Assembly (NCBI RefSeq): GCF_030687495.1
Contig: NZ_CP117435.1
Span: 4,964,501 to 5,028,500 of the forward strand
Length of the DNA: 64,000 nt
Reading direction: 5' to 3'
Source of the DNA: Pseudomonas sp. FP453
GTDB taxonomy: Bacteria > Pseudomonadota > Gammaproteobacteria > Pseudomonadales > Pseudomonadaceae
The notes under the pieces were generated by a model, which saw only the letters and a program-made list of their open reading frames with translations, made no database searches and had not been told where the DNA came from. The position numbers and the translations under genes are program-made. Below are positions 54,200 to 63,573 of this stretch, piece by piece; position 1 is the first letter of the stretch; every line of letters begins with the position of its first letter.

Positions 54200-54952
54200 T
54201 TAACTATCGTCCCGCGCGAGGATGTATTCCTCGAGCAGCTTCTTCTCTTCTCCAGAAAGCGAGCGGCTTTCCAGAAGATCGGCGCGTCGTTCATAGGTCC
54301 GACCAAGGGACTGCTGTAAACGCCAACGCCGGATGTGTGCGTGATTGCCACTTAGCAATACGTCGGGAACACGCTGATCCGCATACACCTCCGGTCGGGT
54401 GTAGTGCGGGCAATCCAGCAAACCATCCGTGAAGGAATCTTCCTCCGCGGAGTCCGCATGCCCTAAAGCTCCAGGCAGCAGTCGTGTAACCGCATCTATC
54501 AGGACCATCGCTGGCAGCTCGCCGCCAGACAGGACATAGTCCCCAATCGACCACTCTTCATCGACATGAGCATCTATAAAACGCTCGTCAATGCCTTCAT
54601 AGCGACCGGCAATCAGGATCAATGCTTCCTCATTCGCCATGTCGCGTACCGCAGCCTGTTTCAGCTGACGGCCTTGAGGGGACAGGTAAATTACCTTCGC
54701 CTTCTCCCCGGCTGCGGCCTTGGCCTGGGCCAACGCGTCTTCCAGGGGCTTGATCTTCATCACCATGCCCGGGCCACCGCCAAATGGGCGATCGTCCACA
54801 GTGTGATGTCGATCCGTCGTGTAGTCTCGCGGGTTCCAACAGGTGAGCTGCAACAGCCCCTGTTTCACCGCCCGACTGGTGATGCCGTACTCGCTGATGG
54901 CGGAGAACATCTCGGGAAACAAACTGATCACTTCAATGCGCAAATTAGCCAC
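54200..54952 (-). CDS. trmD: tRNA (guanine-N1)-methyltransferase TrmD
   Basis: Methylates G37 of tRNAs reading CNN codons, preventing +1 frameshifting. The 250-residue protein has the SPOUT-fold knot sequences [26 protein letters not shown] and [15 protein letters not shown], plus [11 protein letters not shown]. The start is GTG 54952, two bases after the rimM stop; longer upstream readings run into rimM and lack homology. [14 protein letters not shown] ([17 protein letters not shown]) linker is present. Confidence 0.96.
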   Translation of the reverse strand: MANLRIEVISLFPEMFSAISEYGITSRAVKQGLLQLTCWNPRDYTTDRHHTVDDRPFGGGPGMVMKIKPLEDALAQAKAAAGEKAKVIYLSPQGRQLKQAAVRDMANEEALILIAGRYEGIDERFIDAHVDEEWSIGDYVLSGGELPAMVLIDAVTRLLPGALGHADSAEEDSFTDGLLDCPHYTRPEVYADQRVPDVLLSGNHAHIRRWRLQQSLGRTYERRADLLESRSLSGEEKKLLEEYILARDDS

Positions 54953-54954
54953 GC

Positions 54955-55491
54955 TTAGAAGTCCGCATCCCATTCCACCTTCATCTCGCCCGCGGCCAGG
55001 TCGACGGCCAACACGCATTGCTCCGTATAGGGCAACAGGCGTTCGCGATCATCCAGGCTGCCAGCGCAAGGCTTGACCACCATTACATCATTGGCGCCGG
55101 TTTCCAGAAGATGGTCGATTTTCCCGAGCAATTGCCCGAGTTGATCAATAACCTTCAGACCTTCCAGCTGGTACCAGTAGTACTCGCCGTCGGTCAATTC
55201 AGGGAACAGGTTGCGCGGCACGCAGATCTCATAACCGGCCAGAAGACGAGCTTCTTCACGATCATCAAGACCCTTGAGCTTTGCGACCAGGAACTTGTCG
55301 CTCCCGCGTCCACTGACCAGCTCGACCTGTTTCACACTCCCTTCGCGCTTGAGCGTCCAGGTTTTGTACTGCAACAGGTTTTCAGTCGGATCAGTAAAGG
55401 AATACACCTTCACTTCGCCGCGAACGCCATGAACAGAGTAAATCTTGCCGATAACGATCAAATCATCAGCAACAGCTGGCGTCGCGTTCAT
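54955..55491 (-). CDS. rimM: 16S rRNA processing protein RimM
   Basis: Assists maturation of the 30S head, binding S19. The 178-residue protein has an N-terminal RimM domain ([17 protein letters not shown]) and a C-terminal PRC barrel ([20 protein letters not shown] [21 protein letters not shown]). It lies between rpsP (5 nt upstream) and trmD in the conserved operon. Confidence 0.97.
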   Translation of the reverse strand: MNATPAVADDLIVIGKIYSVHGVRGEVKVYSFTDPTENLLQYKTWTLKREGSVKQVELVSGRGSDKFLVAKLKGLDDREEARLLAGYEICVPRNLFPELTDGEYYWYQLEGLKVIDQLGQLLGKIDHLLETGANDVMVVKPCAGSLDDRERLLPYTEQCVLAVDLAAGEMKVEWDADF

Positions 55492-55496
55492 ATTGC

Positions 55497-55748
55497 TCAG
55501 GCTGCGGCCTTAGCCGAGTCTTTCAACAGCTTGGCAACGCGCTCGGATGGCTGTGCGCCAACGCTCAGCCAGTAGGCTACGCGCTCTTGGTTCACGGACA
55601 GACGAACTTCTTGACCACGAGCGATCGGGTTGAAGAAGCCAACTTGTTCCTTGTGAGAGCCGTCACGTGGGTTGCGGCTGTCAGTTACGGTCAAGTGGTA
55701 AAACGGGCGCTTTTTGGAGCCGCCAAGGGCAAGACGGATTGTTAGCAT
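55497..55748 (-). CDS. rpsP: 30S ribosomal protein S16
   Basis: An 83-residue ribosomal protein, first gene of its operon. It begins [20 protein letters not shown] and has [19 protein letters not shown]. The length is typical of Pseudomonas. ATG 55748; the operon promoter should lie in the 250 bases separating it from ffh. Confidence 0.98.
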   Translation of the reverse strand: MLTIRLALGGSKKRPFYHLTVTDSRNPRDGSHKEQVGFFNPIARGQEVRLSVNQERVAYWLSVGAQPSERVAKLLKDSAKAAA

Positions 55749-55923
55749 GTGAACATCGTTCCTGTAGTCGGTGCTGCAAATCTAAATGCACAGCGGGCAT
55801 AGGTGCCCGAAAGGCCGCATATTCTAAGGAATATCCGGACTTTTGCAAATGTCTTTTTCTGGCGCCTATCGGCGTGCCATTCAGATCTGCTATAGAGCCG
55901 TCGGTTAAAACGGCAAGTCAGCT

Positions 55924-55991
55924 CCCGCTAACCGCGGGTTTGCTGGAGATCCCACATCCCTGTGGGTCGGAGCAAGAGCGAACTCCTGCTC
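55924..55991 (-). other. Three tandem hairpins after ffh
   Basis: Three stems in a row: CCCGC/GCGGG (55924-55938), CCCACA/TGTGGG (55951-55966) and GAGCA/TGCTC (55970-55991). They occupy the bases just downstream of the ffh stop (read on the minus strand). None has a long T run, though GTTTTAACC follows. They may together stabilise or end the ffh transcript before rpsP. Confidence 0.45.
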
Positions 55992-55998
55992 GAATTCT

Positions 55999-57375
55999 TT
56001 ACATTTTCGGCATGCCGCCGCCGGGCAACATGCCGCCCATGCCGCGCATCATCTTGGCCATTCCGCCTTTTGCGGAGAATTTCTTCATCATCTTCTGCAT
56101 CTGCTTGTGTTGCTTGATCAAGCGACCGATGTCCTGCACCTGGGTGCCGGAACCCATGGCGATCCGACGCTTGCGCGAACCGCTGATCAGCTCAGGGTCA
56201 CGGCGCTCGGCCGGGGTCATGGAGTTGATGATGGCTTCCATCTGCTTGAACTGCTTCTCTGCCGCGCCCTGGGCATTGCCCATCTGCGCCAGATTCACAC
56301 CGCCGATATTCGGCAGCTTGTCCATCAGGCCGCCGAGACCGCCCATGTTCTTCATCTGTTGCAGCTGGTCACGGAAGTCTTCGAGGTCGAAGCCCTTGCC
56401 CTTCTTCAGCTTCTTGGCCAGCTTGTCGGCCTTGTCCTTGTCGAGGGTAGCTTCGGCCTGCTCGATCAGACTGAGCACGTCGCCCATGCCAAGGATGCGC
56501 GAGGCGATACGCTCCGGGTGGAACGGTTCGAGCGCTTCGCTCTTCTCGCCCATACCGATGAACTTGATCGGCTTGCCAGTAATGGCACGTACCGACAGCG
56601 CGGCACCGCCACGGGCGTCGCCGTCGACCTTGGTGAGGATCACACCGGTCAGCGGCAGTGCGTCGCCGAACGCCTTGGCAGTGTTGGCCGCATCCTGGCC
56701 GGTCATGGCGTCGACCACGAACAGCGTCTCGACCGGATTGATCGCGGCATGCAGCGCCTTGATCTCACCCATCATCTCTTCGTCGATGTGCAGGCGACCG
56801 GCGGTATCGACGATGACCACGTCGATGAACTTCAGCTTGGCTTCTTTAATAGCCGCGTTGGCGATATCGACCGGCTTCTGGCTCAGGTCGGACGGGAAGA
56901 AGGTCACACCCACTTCGCCCGCGAGCATTTCCAGCTGTTTAATCGCCGCCGGACGGTAGACGTCAGCCGACACCACCATCACGGACTTCTTCTTGCGCTC
57001 TTTAAGGAAGCGCGCCAGCTTGCCGGCGGTGGTGGTCTTGCCCGCACCTTGCAGACCGGCCATCAGCACGACGGCTGGTGGCACGGCGCTGAGGTTCAGG
57101 TCTTCGTTGGCCGCGCCCATCAGGCTTTCAAGTTCGGCCTGGACGATCTTCACGAAGGCCTGGCCCGGGGTCAGGCTGCGGGACACTTCGGTGCCCACTG
57201 CGCGCTCTTTGACCGAGTTGACGAAGTCCTTCACCACGGGCAAGGCCACGTCGGCTTCCAGCAACGCCATGCGCACTTCACGCAGGGTGTCTTTGATATT
57301 GTCCTCGGTCAGCTTGGCCTTGCCGGTTACGTGGCGCAGCGTCTGCGAGAGACGGTCAGTCAAGTTTTCAAACAT
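55999..57375 (-). CDS. ffh: Signal recognition particle protein Ffh
   Basis: The GTPase subunit of SRP that targets inner-membrane proteins. The 458-residue protein has an N domain, G domain with GLQGAGKTTTAGKLA, VIVDTAGRLHIDEEM and LTKVDGDARGGAAL, and a methionine-rich M domain (MKNMGGLGGLMDKLP, GSGTQVQDIGRLIKQHKQM) ending in a GGM-rich tail. ATG 57375. It diverges from the CcsA-like gene. Confidence 0.98.
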   Translation of the reverse strand: MFENLTDRLSQTLRHVTGKAKLTEDNIKDTLREVRMALLEADVALPVVKDFVNSVKERAVGTEVSRSLTPGQAFVKIVQAELESLMGAANEDLNLSAVPPAVVLMAGLQGAGKTTTAGKLARFLKERKKKSVMVVSADVYRPAAIKQLEMLAGEVGVTFFPSDLSQKPVDIANAAIKEAKLKFIDVVIVDTAGRLHIDEEMMGEIKALHAAINPVETLFVVDAMTGQDAANTAKAFGDALPLTGVILTKVDGDARGGAALSVRAITGKPIKFIGMGEKSEALEPFHPERIASRILGMGDVLSLIEQAEATLDKDKADKLAKKLKKGKGFDLEDFRDQLQQMKNMGGLGGLMDKLPNIGGVNLAQMGNAQGAAEKQFKQMEAIINSMTPAERRDPELISGSRKRRIAMGSGTQVQDIGRLIKQHKQMQKMMKKFSAKGGMAKMMRGMGGMLPGGGMPKM

Positions 57376-57609
57376 GCGCGTTCCTTTCAGGCCCTACTCA
57401 TCGAAATGCAGTGGTAGACCGAGGTAATGACGGCCCAGGCTGTGGTAAATCGCTATTAAAAACAGCGCTCGGCGAGCCTGCGGCGTGGGCAGGTCGCGGA
57501 TTATAGCGAAGACTGCCGCCATGCACACCCGCTGTCTGGCCTGAGAGTCTTTCGTGTTACGCGGGGGTATGCCAAACTCAGCGCCTTTCGGGCTTGCCTA
57601 ACAGGATTT

Positions 57610-58422
57610 ATGCTCCCTTTGTCACCCAGTTTGCTACCCAGCCTCGCCGCCGCCATTTTGTACGCCGCTGCGACTCTCTATCAGGGCACTCGTCTGGCCC
57701 AAGGCACCAAGGCGGACAAACGCCTGCTGGTTGGCCTTGGCGTCGCTGCCCTGCTGGCCCACGCTGCCAGCCTGTTTACCCACCTGATGACGCCGGTCGG
57801 CCTGGGCCTGGATTTTTTCAGCGCGGCCAGCCTGATCGCAGCGGCCGTGATCGCCTTGACGCTGATCGCCTGCTCGCGCATCCCGGTGGAGAACCTGCTC
57901 GTCCTGCTATTCCCCCTGGGCGTGCTGACGGTGCTGCTATCGCAATTCGCCCCCACCGGCACCGTCCAGGTGATCGATGAGGAGCCGGGCATCCTCGCGC
58001 ACATCCTGTTGTCGATCCTGGCCTACGGCATGTTCACCATCGCGGTGTTCCAGTCCCTGCTCCTGCTGCTGCAGGACCACCAGCTCAAGCACAAGCACCC
58101 GTCCGGGCTGATCAAGAACTTCCCGCCGCTGCAAACCATGGAAAGCCTGCTGTTCGGTTTCCTCTGGGCCGGCTGGACGCTGCTGTCGCTGTCACTGATC
58201 TCCGGCTGGCTGTTCGTCGAAAACCTGTTTGCCCAGCACCTGGTGCACAAGACCCTGCTGGCGTGCCTGGCCTGGGTGGTGTTCAGCGTACTGCTGTGGG
58301 GCCGCAACCACCTTGGCTGGCGCGGGCACAAGGCGATCCGCTGGACCCTGGCCGGTTTCTGCCTGCTGATGCTGGCCTATTTCGGCAGCAAGCTGGTTCG
58401 CGAATACATCCTGCATATCTGA
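57610..58422 (+). CDS. CcsA/YpjD-like cytochrome c assembly membrane protein
   Basis: A 270-residue protein with about eight membrane helices. It belongs to the CcsA/CcmC-like family by the core PGILAHILLSILAYGMFTIA and by SLISGWLFVENLF and HKTLLACLAWVVF, which carry the conserved His and Trp residues. In most pseudomonads it sits between ffh and the CorB-like gene. The E. coli counterpart YpjD has no firm function. AACAGGA precedes ATG 57610. It is followed after 12 nt by the CorB-like gene, so they are probably co-transcribed. Confidence 0.87.
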   Translation: MLPLSPSLLPSLAAAILYAAATLYQGTRLAQGTKADKRLLVGLGVAALLAHAASLFTHLMTPVGLGLDFFSAASLIAAAVIALTLIACSRIPVENLLVLLFPLGVLTVLLSQFAPTGTVQVIDEEPGILAHILLSILAYGMFTIAVFQSLLLLLQDHQLKHKHPSGLIKNFPPLQTMESLLFGFLWAGWTLLSLSLISGWLFVENLFAQHLVHKTLLACLAWVVFSVLLWGRNHLGWRGHKAIRWTLAGFCLLMLAYFGSKLVREYILHI

Positions 58423-58434
58423 CGGGCAGCCATC

Positions 58435-59673
58435 ATGGACAACTTGCCCCTGGGGCCGATGCTCGCGGTAATCGCCTTGCTGGTGTTATGGGCGGCGCTG
58501 TTTACCGCCATCGAAGCCGCACAACAACACCTGCTGGCCCTGCGCCCCGGTACACGCCAGGGTGACAAGGCGGCGGCCCGCCTGAACTTCCCGCGCAACA
58601 GCCTGATCCTGTGCAACAGCTTGTGCCGCGCCGCGGTGGTGATCCTCTGCACGCTGCTGGCGATCTATGCCTGGGCGCAAAACGGCCCGTGGCTGGGCTG
58701 GATGATTTCCTGCGCGATCCTGCTGATCCTCGCCGACTACCTGCCCCGTGCCCTCGCCACGCGCTATCCGCAGGCGGTGCTGGGCTTTGGCAACACGCTG
58801 CTGGGCGTGCCGCTGAAAATCCTCTATCCCCTGGCCTGGCTGCTCAATGGCATCAGCTTATTGTTGTTGCGCCCGTTCGCCCGCAAGTCCGGCGTGGTGA
58901 AAAAGAGCGACGAGCCGTTGCCGGATCATGATGACGAACCCGAGCCCCAGGCCGACGAAGACCGCACACCCGGCATGCCGGGCATCCACGCCCTCGACAA
59001 CATCACCGTCAACGACATCCTGGTGCCGCGCAGCGAAGTGGACGGCATCAACCTGGATGACCCGATCGACGAGATCATCGAGCAGCTGCGCACGTCCCAG
59101 CGCACCCGCCTGCCGGTGTTCCACAGCGATATCAACCAGGTCGAAGCCGTCCTCAACACCCGGCAGATCCAGCACCTGCTACCCGACGCCAGCCTGACCA
59201 AGGAAGCCGTGCTCGCCGCCTGCCACGAACCCTACTTCGTCCCGGAAAGCACGCCGCTGCAACTGCAACTGCTGAACTTCCATAAACAGCAGCGCCGCCT
59301 GGGCATGGTGGTGGACGAATACGGCGAAGTGCTCGGCATTGTCACCCTGGAAGACATCCTTGAAGAAATCGTCGGTGAATTCGAAAGCGAACAGGGTGCG
59401 GAGAACCCGCATATCGAAGCGCAGCCCGATGGCCGCTACATTGTCGATGGCGCCGCGTCGATCCGCGAACTGAACAAGAGCCTGAACTGGCACCTGCCCA
59501 GCGACGGCCCCAAGACCCTCAATGGCTTGGTGACCGAGGCGCTGGAGACGATCCCCGATTGTGCGGTGTGCCTGAAGATCGGGCGTTATCGCCTGGAAAT
59601 CCTCGAGACCGAGGACAACCGGGTGAGCAAGGTGCTGATCTGGCATACCAGCCGGGTGCCCGTCGCCGCCTGA
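58435..59673 (+). CDS. corB: CNNM/CorB-like magnesium/cobalt efflux-family protein
   Basis: A 412-residue membrane protein. DUF21 membrane domain (about 1-145), CBS pair (about 195-325, with NDILVPRSEVDGI and VDEYGEVLGIVTLEDILEEIVGE), and C-terminal CorC_HlyC domain (about 330-405). Homologues (YfjD/CorB, CNNM) handle Mg2+ or Co2+ efflux. EDILEEIVGEFE is the family signature. It follows the CcsA-like gene by 12 nt. Confidence 0.88.
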   Translation: MDNLPLGPMLAVIALLVLWAALFTAIEAAQQHLLALRPGTRQGDKAAARLNFPRNSLILCNSLCRAAVVILCTLLAIYAWAQNGPWLGWMISCAILLILADYLPRALATRYPQAVLGFGNTLLGVPLKILYPLAWLLNGISLLLLRPFARKSGVVKKSDEPLPDHDDEPEPQADEDRTPGMPGIHALDNITVNDILVPRSEVDGINLDDPIDEIIEQLRTSQRTRLPVFHSDINQVEAVLNTRQIQHLLPDASLTKEAVLAACHEPYFVPESTPLQLQLLNFHKQQRRLGMVVDEYGEVLGIVTLEDILEEIVGEFESEQGAENPHIEAQPDGRYIVDGAASIRELNKSLNWHLPSDGPKTLNGLVTEALETIPDCAVCLKIGRYRLEILETEDNRVSKVLIWHTSRVPVAA

Positions 59674-60054
59674 CCCCACTTGATCAACCTGTGGGACCTG
59701 GCTTGTGTGGGAGCTGGCTTGCCTGCGATGCAGGCGACTCGGTTCATCAGTTACACCGAGGCGATGCTATCGCAGGCAAGCCAGCTCCCACATAAGCTCA
59801 GCTCCCACAGAGATCCAGTTTCAATCCGCCAGCCTCTTGTTGTATTTCAAAACCCCTTCCTATAATCCCTGCGGCTTACCAGAGCCCCGCCCGTCCGCGT
59901 GCTACCCGCACTTCAAGCGTCCAGGCACCGCTTTACCGTGTCTGACCGGTGTTCGCTCCCATCCCGAGCTGCCCCGCGCACAACCCATGATCCATGGGAG
60001 TTCGGCCCATAATAATCCGCGTCCAAACGCGCAATGACCGCTAGGGATACCGCC
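59674..60054. other. Intergenic region with REPIN and promoter
   Basis: The first half holds the REPIN at 59706-59792 plus a REP half-site (CAGCTCCCACA at 59800-59810). A TATAAT at 59861-59866, with a weak TTGTTG 18 nt upstream, is a possible promoter for the transporter gene. Nothing recognisable lies between 59870 and 60040. Confidence 0.55.
59706..59792. repeat. REPIN, matched CTGG-type arms
   Basis: GTGGGAGCTGGCTTGCCTGC and its inverted copy, separated by about 45 nt that include the paired words ACTCGGT and ACCGAG. It follows the CorB-like gene. Confidence 0.85.
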
Positions 60055-61368
60055 ATGAGCACCACCTATAACGAGGCCGCGACCGACGCCGCCCCGACCA
60101 ACTCGACCGCACGGGTGGCCACGGCCAGCATCGTCGGCACCGCCATCGAGTTCTACGACTTCTATATCTACGCCACCGCCGCCGCGCTGGTGATCGGCCC
60201 GGTCTTCTTCCCGCAGACCTCCGGCACTGCGCAGATGCTGGCTTCGTTCCTGACCTTCGGCATCGCCTTTATCGCCCGCCCGCTGGGTTCGGCGTTGTTC
60301 GGCCACTTTGGCGACCGCATTGGCCGCAAATCAACCCTGGTTGCCTCGCTGCTGTTGATGGGCGTGTGCACCACGCTGATCGGCTTGCTGCCGGGCTACG
60401 ACAGCATCGGGGCCTGGGCGCCGATCCTGTTGTGCGTACTGCGTTTCGGCCAGGGCCTGGGCCTTGGCGGGGAATGGGGCGGTGCCGCCTTGCTGGCCAC
60501 CGAGAACGCGCCGAAGGGCAAACGCGCCTGGTTCGGCATGTTCCCGCAATTGGGCCCGTCGATTGGCTTCCTCGCGGCCAACGGCCTGTTCCTGATCCTG
60601 GCCATGAGCCTGAGCGACGAGCAGTTCCGCAGCTGGGGCTGGCGCATTCCGTTCATCCTCAGCGCGGCCTTGGTGATGGTGGGCCTGTACGCCCGCCTGA
60701 AACTGCATGAAACCCCCGTGTTCGCCAACGCGGTAGCCAAGGAAGCCCCAGTCAAGGTGCCGCTGGTGGAGCTGTTCAGCCAGCACTGGCTGCCGGTGCT
60801 GCTGGGCGCGGCGTCGATGGTGGTGTGTTATGCGCTGTTCTACATCACCACCGCGTTTTCCCTGAGCTACGGTGTGTCCACCCTGGGTTACAGCCGCGAG
60901 ACGTTCCTCGGCTTGCTGTGCTTCGCAGTGTTGTTCATGGGGCTGGCCACACCGCTGGCAGCCCTGGCCAGTGATCGCTACGGGCGCAGGCCGGTGCTGA
61001 TCGTCGGCGCGATCCTGGCGATCCTGTCGGGCTTTACCATGGAGCCACTGCTGACCCATGGCTCGACCTGGGCCGTGGCACTGTTCCTGGCGCTGGAGCT
61101 GTTCCTGATGGGCGTGACGTTTGCGCCGATGGGCGCGATGCTGCCGGAACTGTTCCCGACGCGCGTGCGTTATACCGGCGCATCGGCGGCATATAACCTG
61201 GGTGGGATTGTGGGCGCGTCAGCGGCACCGTTCTTCGCGACCAAGCTGGTGGCGATGGGTGGGCTGAGTTATGTCGGCGGGTATGTGTCGGCGGCAGCGT
61301 TGCTGAGCTTGATTGCGGTGCTGTGCCTGAAAGAGACGCGGGATAATGATTTGAATCGCGTTGCCTGA
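60055..61368 (+). CDS. MHS-family MFS transporter
   Basis: A 437-residue transporter of the metabolite:H+ symporter family, with 12 predicted helices. The family start VATASIVGTAIEFYDFYIYATAAAL, the loop RPLGSALFGHFGDRIGRKSTL, and GEWGGAALLATENAP are clear. The substrate (an organic acid, betaine or similar) cannot be assigned. ATG 60055 follows GGGA by 7 nt and is preferred to 60034. A monocistronic unit, convergent with purT. Confidence 0.9.
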   Translation: MSTTYNEAATDAAPTNSTARVATASIVGTAIEFYDFYIYATAAALVIGPVFFPQTSGTAQMLASFLTFGIAFIARPLGSALFGHFGDRIGRKSTLVASLLLMGVCTTLIGLLPGYDSIGAWAPILLCVLRFGQGLGLGGEWGGAALLATENAPKGKRAWFGMFPQLGPSIGFLAANGLFLILAMSLSDEQFRSWGWRIPFILSAALVMVGLYARLKLHETPVFANAVAKEAPVKVPLVELFSQHWLPVLLGAASMVVCYALFYITTAFSLSYGVSTLGYSRETFLGLLCFAVLFMGLATPLAALASDRYGRRPVLIVGAILAILSGFTMEPLLTHGSTWAVALFLALELFLMGVTFAPMGAMLPELFPTRVRYTGASAAYNLGGIVGASAAPFFATKLVAMGGLSYVGGYVSAAALLSLIAVLCLKETRDNDLNRVA

Positions 61369-61377
61369 TGCACCGCT

Positions 61378-61460
61378 ATCGCAGGCAAGCCAGCTCCCAC
61401 ATTTGACCGCATTCCTACAGGATAAACGCGGTCAAATGTGGGAGCTGGCTTGCCTGCGAT
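61378..61460. repeat. REP pair forming a perfect 33-bp inverted repeat
   Basis: Positions 61378-61410 and 61428-61460 are exact reverse complements, with a 17-nt loop. Each arm contains a REP core (GCAGGCAAGCCAGCTCCCAC) extended by ATTTGACCGC. The GTGGGAG ends face inward. It sits between the convergent transporter and purT genes. Its relative at 63265 carries the loop in the opposite orientation. Confidence 0.9.
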
Positions 61461-61473
61461 GGACGCGACTCGA

Positions 61474-62655
61474 TTACAGCTCTACTACAACAGCCTTGGA
61501 AGCACGGGTCGCTTTAGCCCGAGCCGCTTCAATCGACTCATCCCGCGCCAACGCCACACCCATCCGCCGCTGGCCATTCACTTCCGGCTTGCCAAACAAA
61601 CGCAGCGCCGTGTCCGGCTCGCTCAAGGCCGCGCCGAGGTTGGCGAATGCGGTCTGGGTCGACTGCCCTTCCACCAGAATCACCGCCGACGCCGAAGGCC
61701 CGAACTGACGGATCAACGGAATCGGCAGACCGAGAATCGCGCGGGCGTGCAGCGCGAACTGCGACAGGTCCTGGGAAATCAGGGTCACCAAGCCCGTGTC
61801 ATGCGGGCGCGGCGACACTTCGCTGAACCACACCTGGTCACCCTTGATGAACAGCTCCACACCAAACAGGCCACGGCCACCCAATGCCTCGGTCACGGCT
61901 TTGGCAACGCGCTCGGATTCGGCCAAGGCAATCGGGCTCATGGCCTGTGGCTGCCAGGATTCCTGGTAATCGCCCTTCTCCTGACGATGGCCAACCGGTG
62001 TGCAGAAGGTGGTGCCGCCAATGTGGCGCACGGTCAGCAAGGTGATTTCGTAGTCGAAGTCGATAAAGCCTTCGATGATCACCCGGCCTTTACCGGCACG
62101 CCCGCCTTCCTGGGCGTAATCCCAGGCTTTCTGCACGTCATCGGCGCTGCGCAGCAGGCTCTGGCCCTTGCCCGACGAACTCATCACCGGCTTGACCACG
62201 CACGGGAAGCCCAGGTCCTGCACGGCCTTGCTGTAGTCTTCGAAGGTATCGGCGAAGTGGTACGGCGAGGTGGGCAGGTCCAGTTCTTCGGCAGCCAGGC
62301 GACGGATGCCTTCGCGGTTCATGGTCAGCGAAGTGGCACGCGCCGTCGGGATCACGGTGAAGCCTTCGGCTTCCAGTTCCACCAGGGTGGCGGTAGCGAT
62401 GGCTTCGATTTCCGGCACGATGAAGTGCGGCTTCTCGGCCTCGATCACCGCACGCAGGGCAGCGCCGTCGAGCATGTTGATCACGTGGCTACGGTGCGCA
62501 ACCTGCATGGCAGGGGCGTTGGCGTAGCGATCCACGGCAATCACTTCAACGCCCAGGCGTTGCAGTTCGATTACCACTTCCTTGCCCAGCTCACCGCAGC
62601 CACACAGCAAAACGCGGGTCGCGGTTGGCGACAATGGAGTTCCGATTCGGGTCAT
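61474..62655 (-). CDS. purT: Formate-dependent phosphoribosylglycinamide formyltransferase PurT
   Basis: Adds formate to GAR using ATP in purine synthesis, an alternative to PurN. The 393-residue ATP-grasp protein has [20 protein letters not shown] at the N-terminus, the ATP loop [15 protein letters not shown], and the metal-binding [13 protein letters not shown]. The length is exact. ATG 62655. Confidence 0.97.
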   Translation of the reverse strand: MTRIGTPLSPTATRVLLCGCGELGKEVVIELQRLGVEVIAVDRYANAPAMQVAHRSHVINMLDGAALRAVIEAEKPHFIVPEIEAIATATLVELEAEGFTVIPTARATSLTMNREGIRRLAAEELDLPTSPYHFADTFEDYSKAVQDLGFPCVVKPVMSSSGKGQSLLRSADDVQKAWDYAQEGGRAGKGRVIIEGFIDFDYEITLLTVRHIGGTTFCTPVGHRQEKGDYQESWQPQAMSPIALAESERVAKAVTEALGGRGLFGVELFIKGDQVWFSEVSPRPHDTGLVTLISQDLSQFALHARAILGLPIPLIRQFGPSASAVILVEGQSTQTAFANLGAALSEPDTALRLFGKPEVNGQRRMGVALARDESIEAARAKATRASKAVVVEL

Positions 62656-62724
62656 CTCAGGTCCTCAGGGGAGCGGATCATGGGGAGAAAGGCCGGCATT
62701 TTACATGAACTGTAAGAATTGGCC

Positions 62725-63192
62725 TCAGTTGACGACGGCGCGCTTGCGCACACGCCAGGCCATGATCAGCCACACCACCGTGACCCCGGCGAATTTCGAC
62801 GCCAGCGCCGTGCCGGCCACGGCCGGGGTGAGTGCGCCGATCAGGCCGAAAAAGATAAAGGTATCGAGGGGAATGCTCAGCGCCGAACTGATCCACAGGC
62901 GATCGTGGAGCGGGCGCTTGGTGATGCTGAACACCAGCCAGTCGATGCATTCGGACACCGCGAACGCCGTGGCGCTGGCCAGAGCGATGGCCGGGTCGGA
63001 CGTGACATACGACAGCACCAGCGCCGCCAGCATGGCGACGATTGCGCCGTGGCCGAAGCGGGTTTGCACCATGTCCCGCAGGATAAACACCAGGCCTCCC
63101 CAGGCGGACCAGATGACATCCAGGTGCGGGGCGGTGGAGAAGGCGAAGTTGATCAGCACGACGCTGCTGATGTAGGCGATCAGGAAGAGCAT
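62725..63192 (-). CDS. VUT-family membrane protein
   Basis: A 155-residue membrane protein with about five helices of the VUT/YhhQ family, whose E. coli member imports queuosine precursors. DMVQTRFGHGAIVAM and AFAVSECIDWLVFS match the helix 2-3 region with its conserved Asp, Gln and Glu. The family in Pseudomonas is split, so a queuosine role is only a possibility. ATG 63192 begins the first helix; a longer frame to 63234 is not supported. I saw no preQ1 riboswitch upstream. Confidence 0.82.
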   Translation of the reverse strand: MLFLIAYISSVVLINFAFSTAPHLDVIWSAWGGLVFILRDMVQTRFGHGAIVAMLAALVLSYVTSDPAIALASATAFAVSECIDWLVFSITKRPLHDRLWISSALSIPLDTFIFFGLIGALTPAVAGTALASKFAGVTVVWLIMAWRVRKRAVVN

Positions 63193-63264
63193 GGGAAAGT
63201 GGACCTGTGGGTTATGCCGCACAGGGTACTTCACAATTGGAAATATGTCGTCTGGGAGGGCCTC

Positions 63265-63348
63265 ATCGCAGGCAAGCCAGCTCCCACATTGGACCGCGTT
63301 TATCCTGTAGGAATGCGGTCAAAATGTGGGAGCTGGCTTGCCTGCGAT
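63265..63348. repeat. REP pair related to the element at 61378, reversed loop
   Basis: Inverted REP cores facing inward around TTGGACCGCGTTTATCC-type spacer sequence. The loop word GTTTATCCTGTAGGAAT is the reverse complement of ATTCCTACAGGATAAAC in the 61378 element, so this is the same ~83-bp unit in the other orientation with small changes in the stem. Confidence 0.88.
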
Positions 63349-63354
63349 AGCGAT

Positions 63355-63573
63355 CTATTGGGCGCCCGATTTCCCCGGAACCATAAACACCATCCCCCCC
63401 GCCAACGCCCGCTCATGACACAACCCCAACACCACCCGGCGCTCGGCATTGTCCATGCGCCCCCAGCGCGTGATCTCATCCACCGTACGCTGGCAACCCG
63501 TACAGATATCGTCGTCATCCAACGCACAAATACTCACGCACGGCGACGCAACAGGGCGTTCAGTCGGGTTCAT
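63355..63573 (-). CDS. DUF1289 protein
   Basis: A 72-residue protein with four cysteines in the family pattern (SPCVSICAL and CTGCQRT), probably binding a metal or Fe-S cluster, followed by the [10 protein letters not shown] helix. DUF1289 has no assigned function. Its ATG overlaps the stop of the upstream gamma-carbonic-anhydrase-like gene (ATGA), so the pair is translationally coupled. Confidence 0.88.
   Translation of the reverse strand: MNPTERPVASPCVSICALDDDDICTGCQRTVDEITRWGRMDNAERRVVLGLCHERALAGGMVFMVPGKSGAQ

Noticed and set aside
63193..63262. preQ1 riboswitch before the VUT gene
   Set aside because: I looked for the short pseudoknot with its A-rich tail and saw no convincing match in the short leader.
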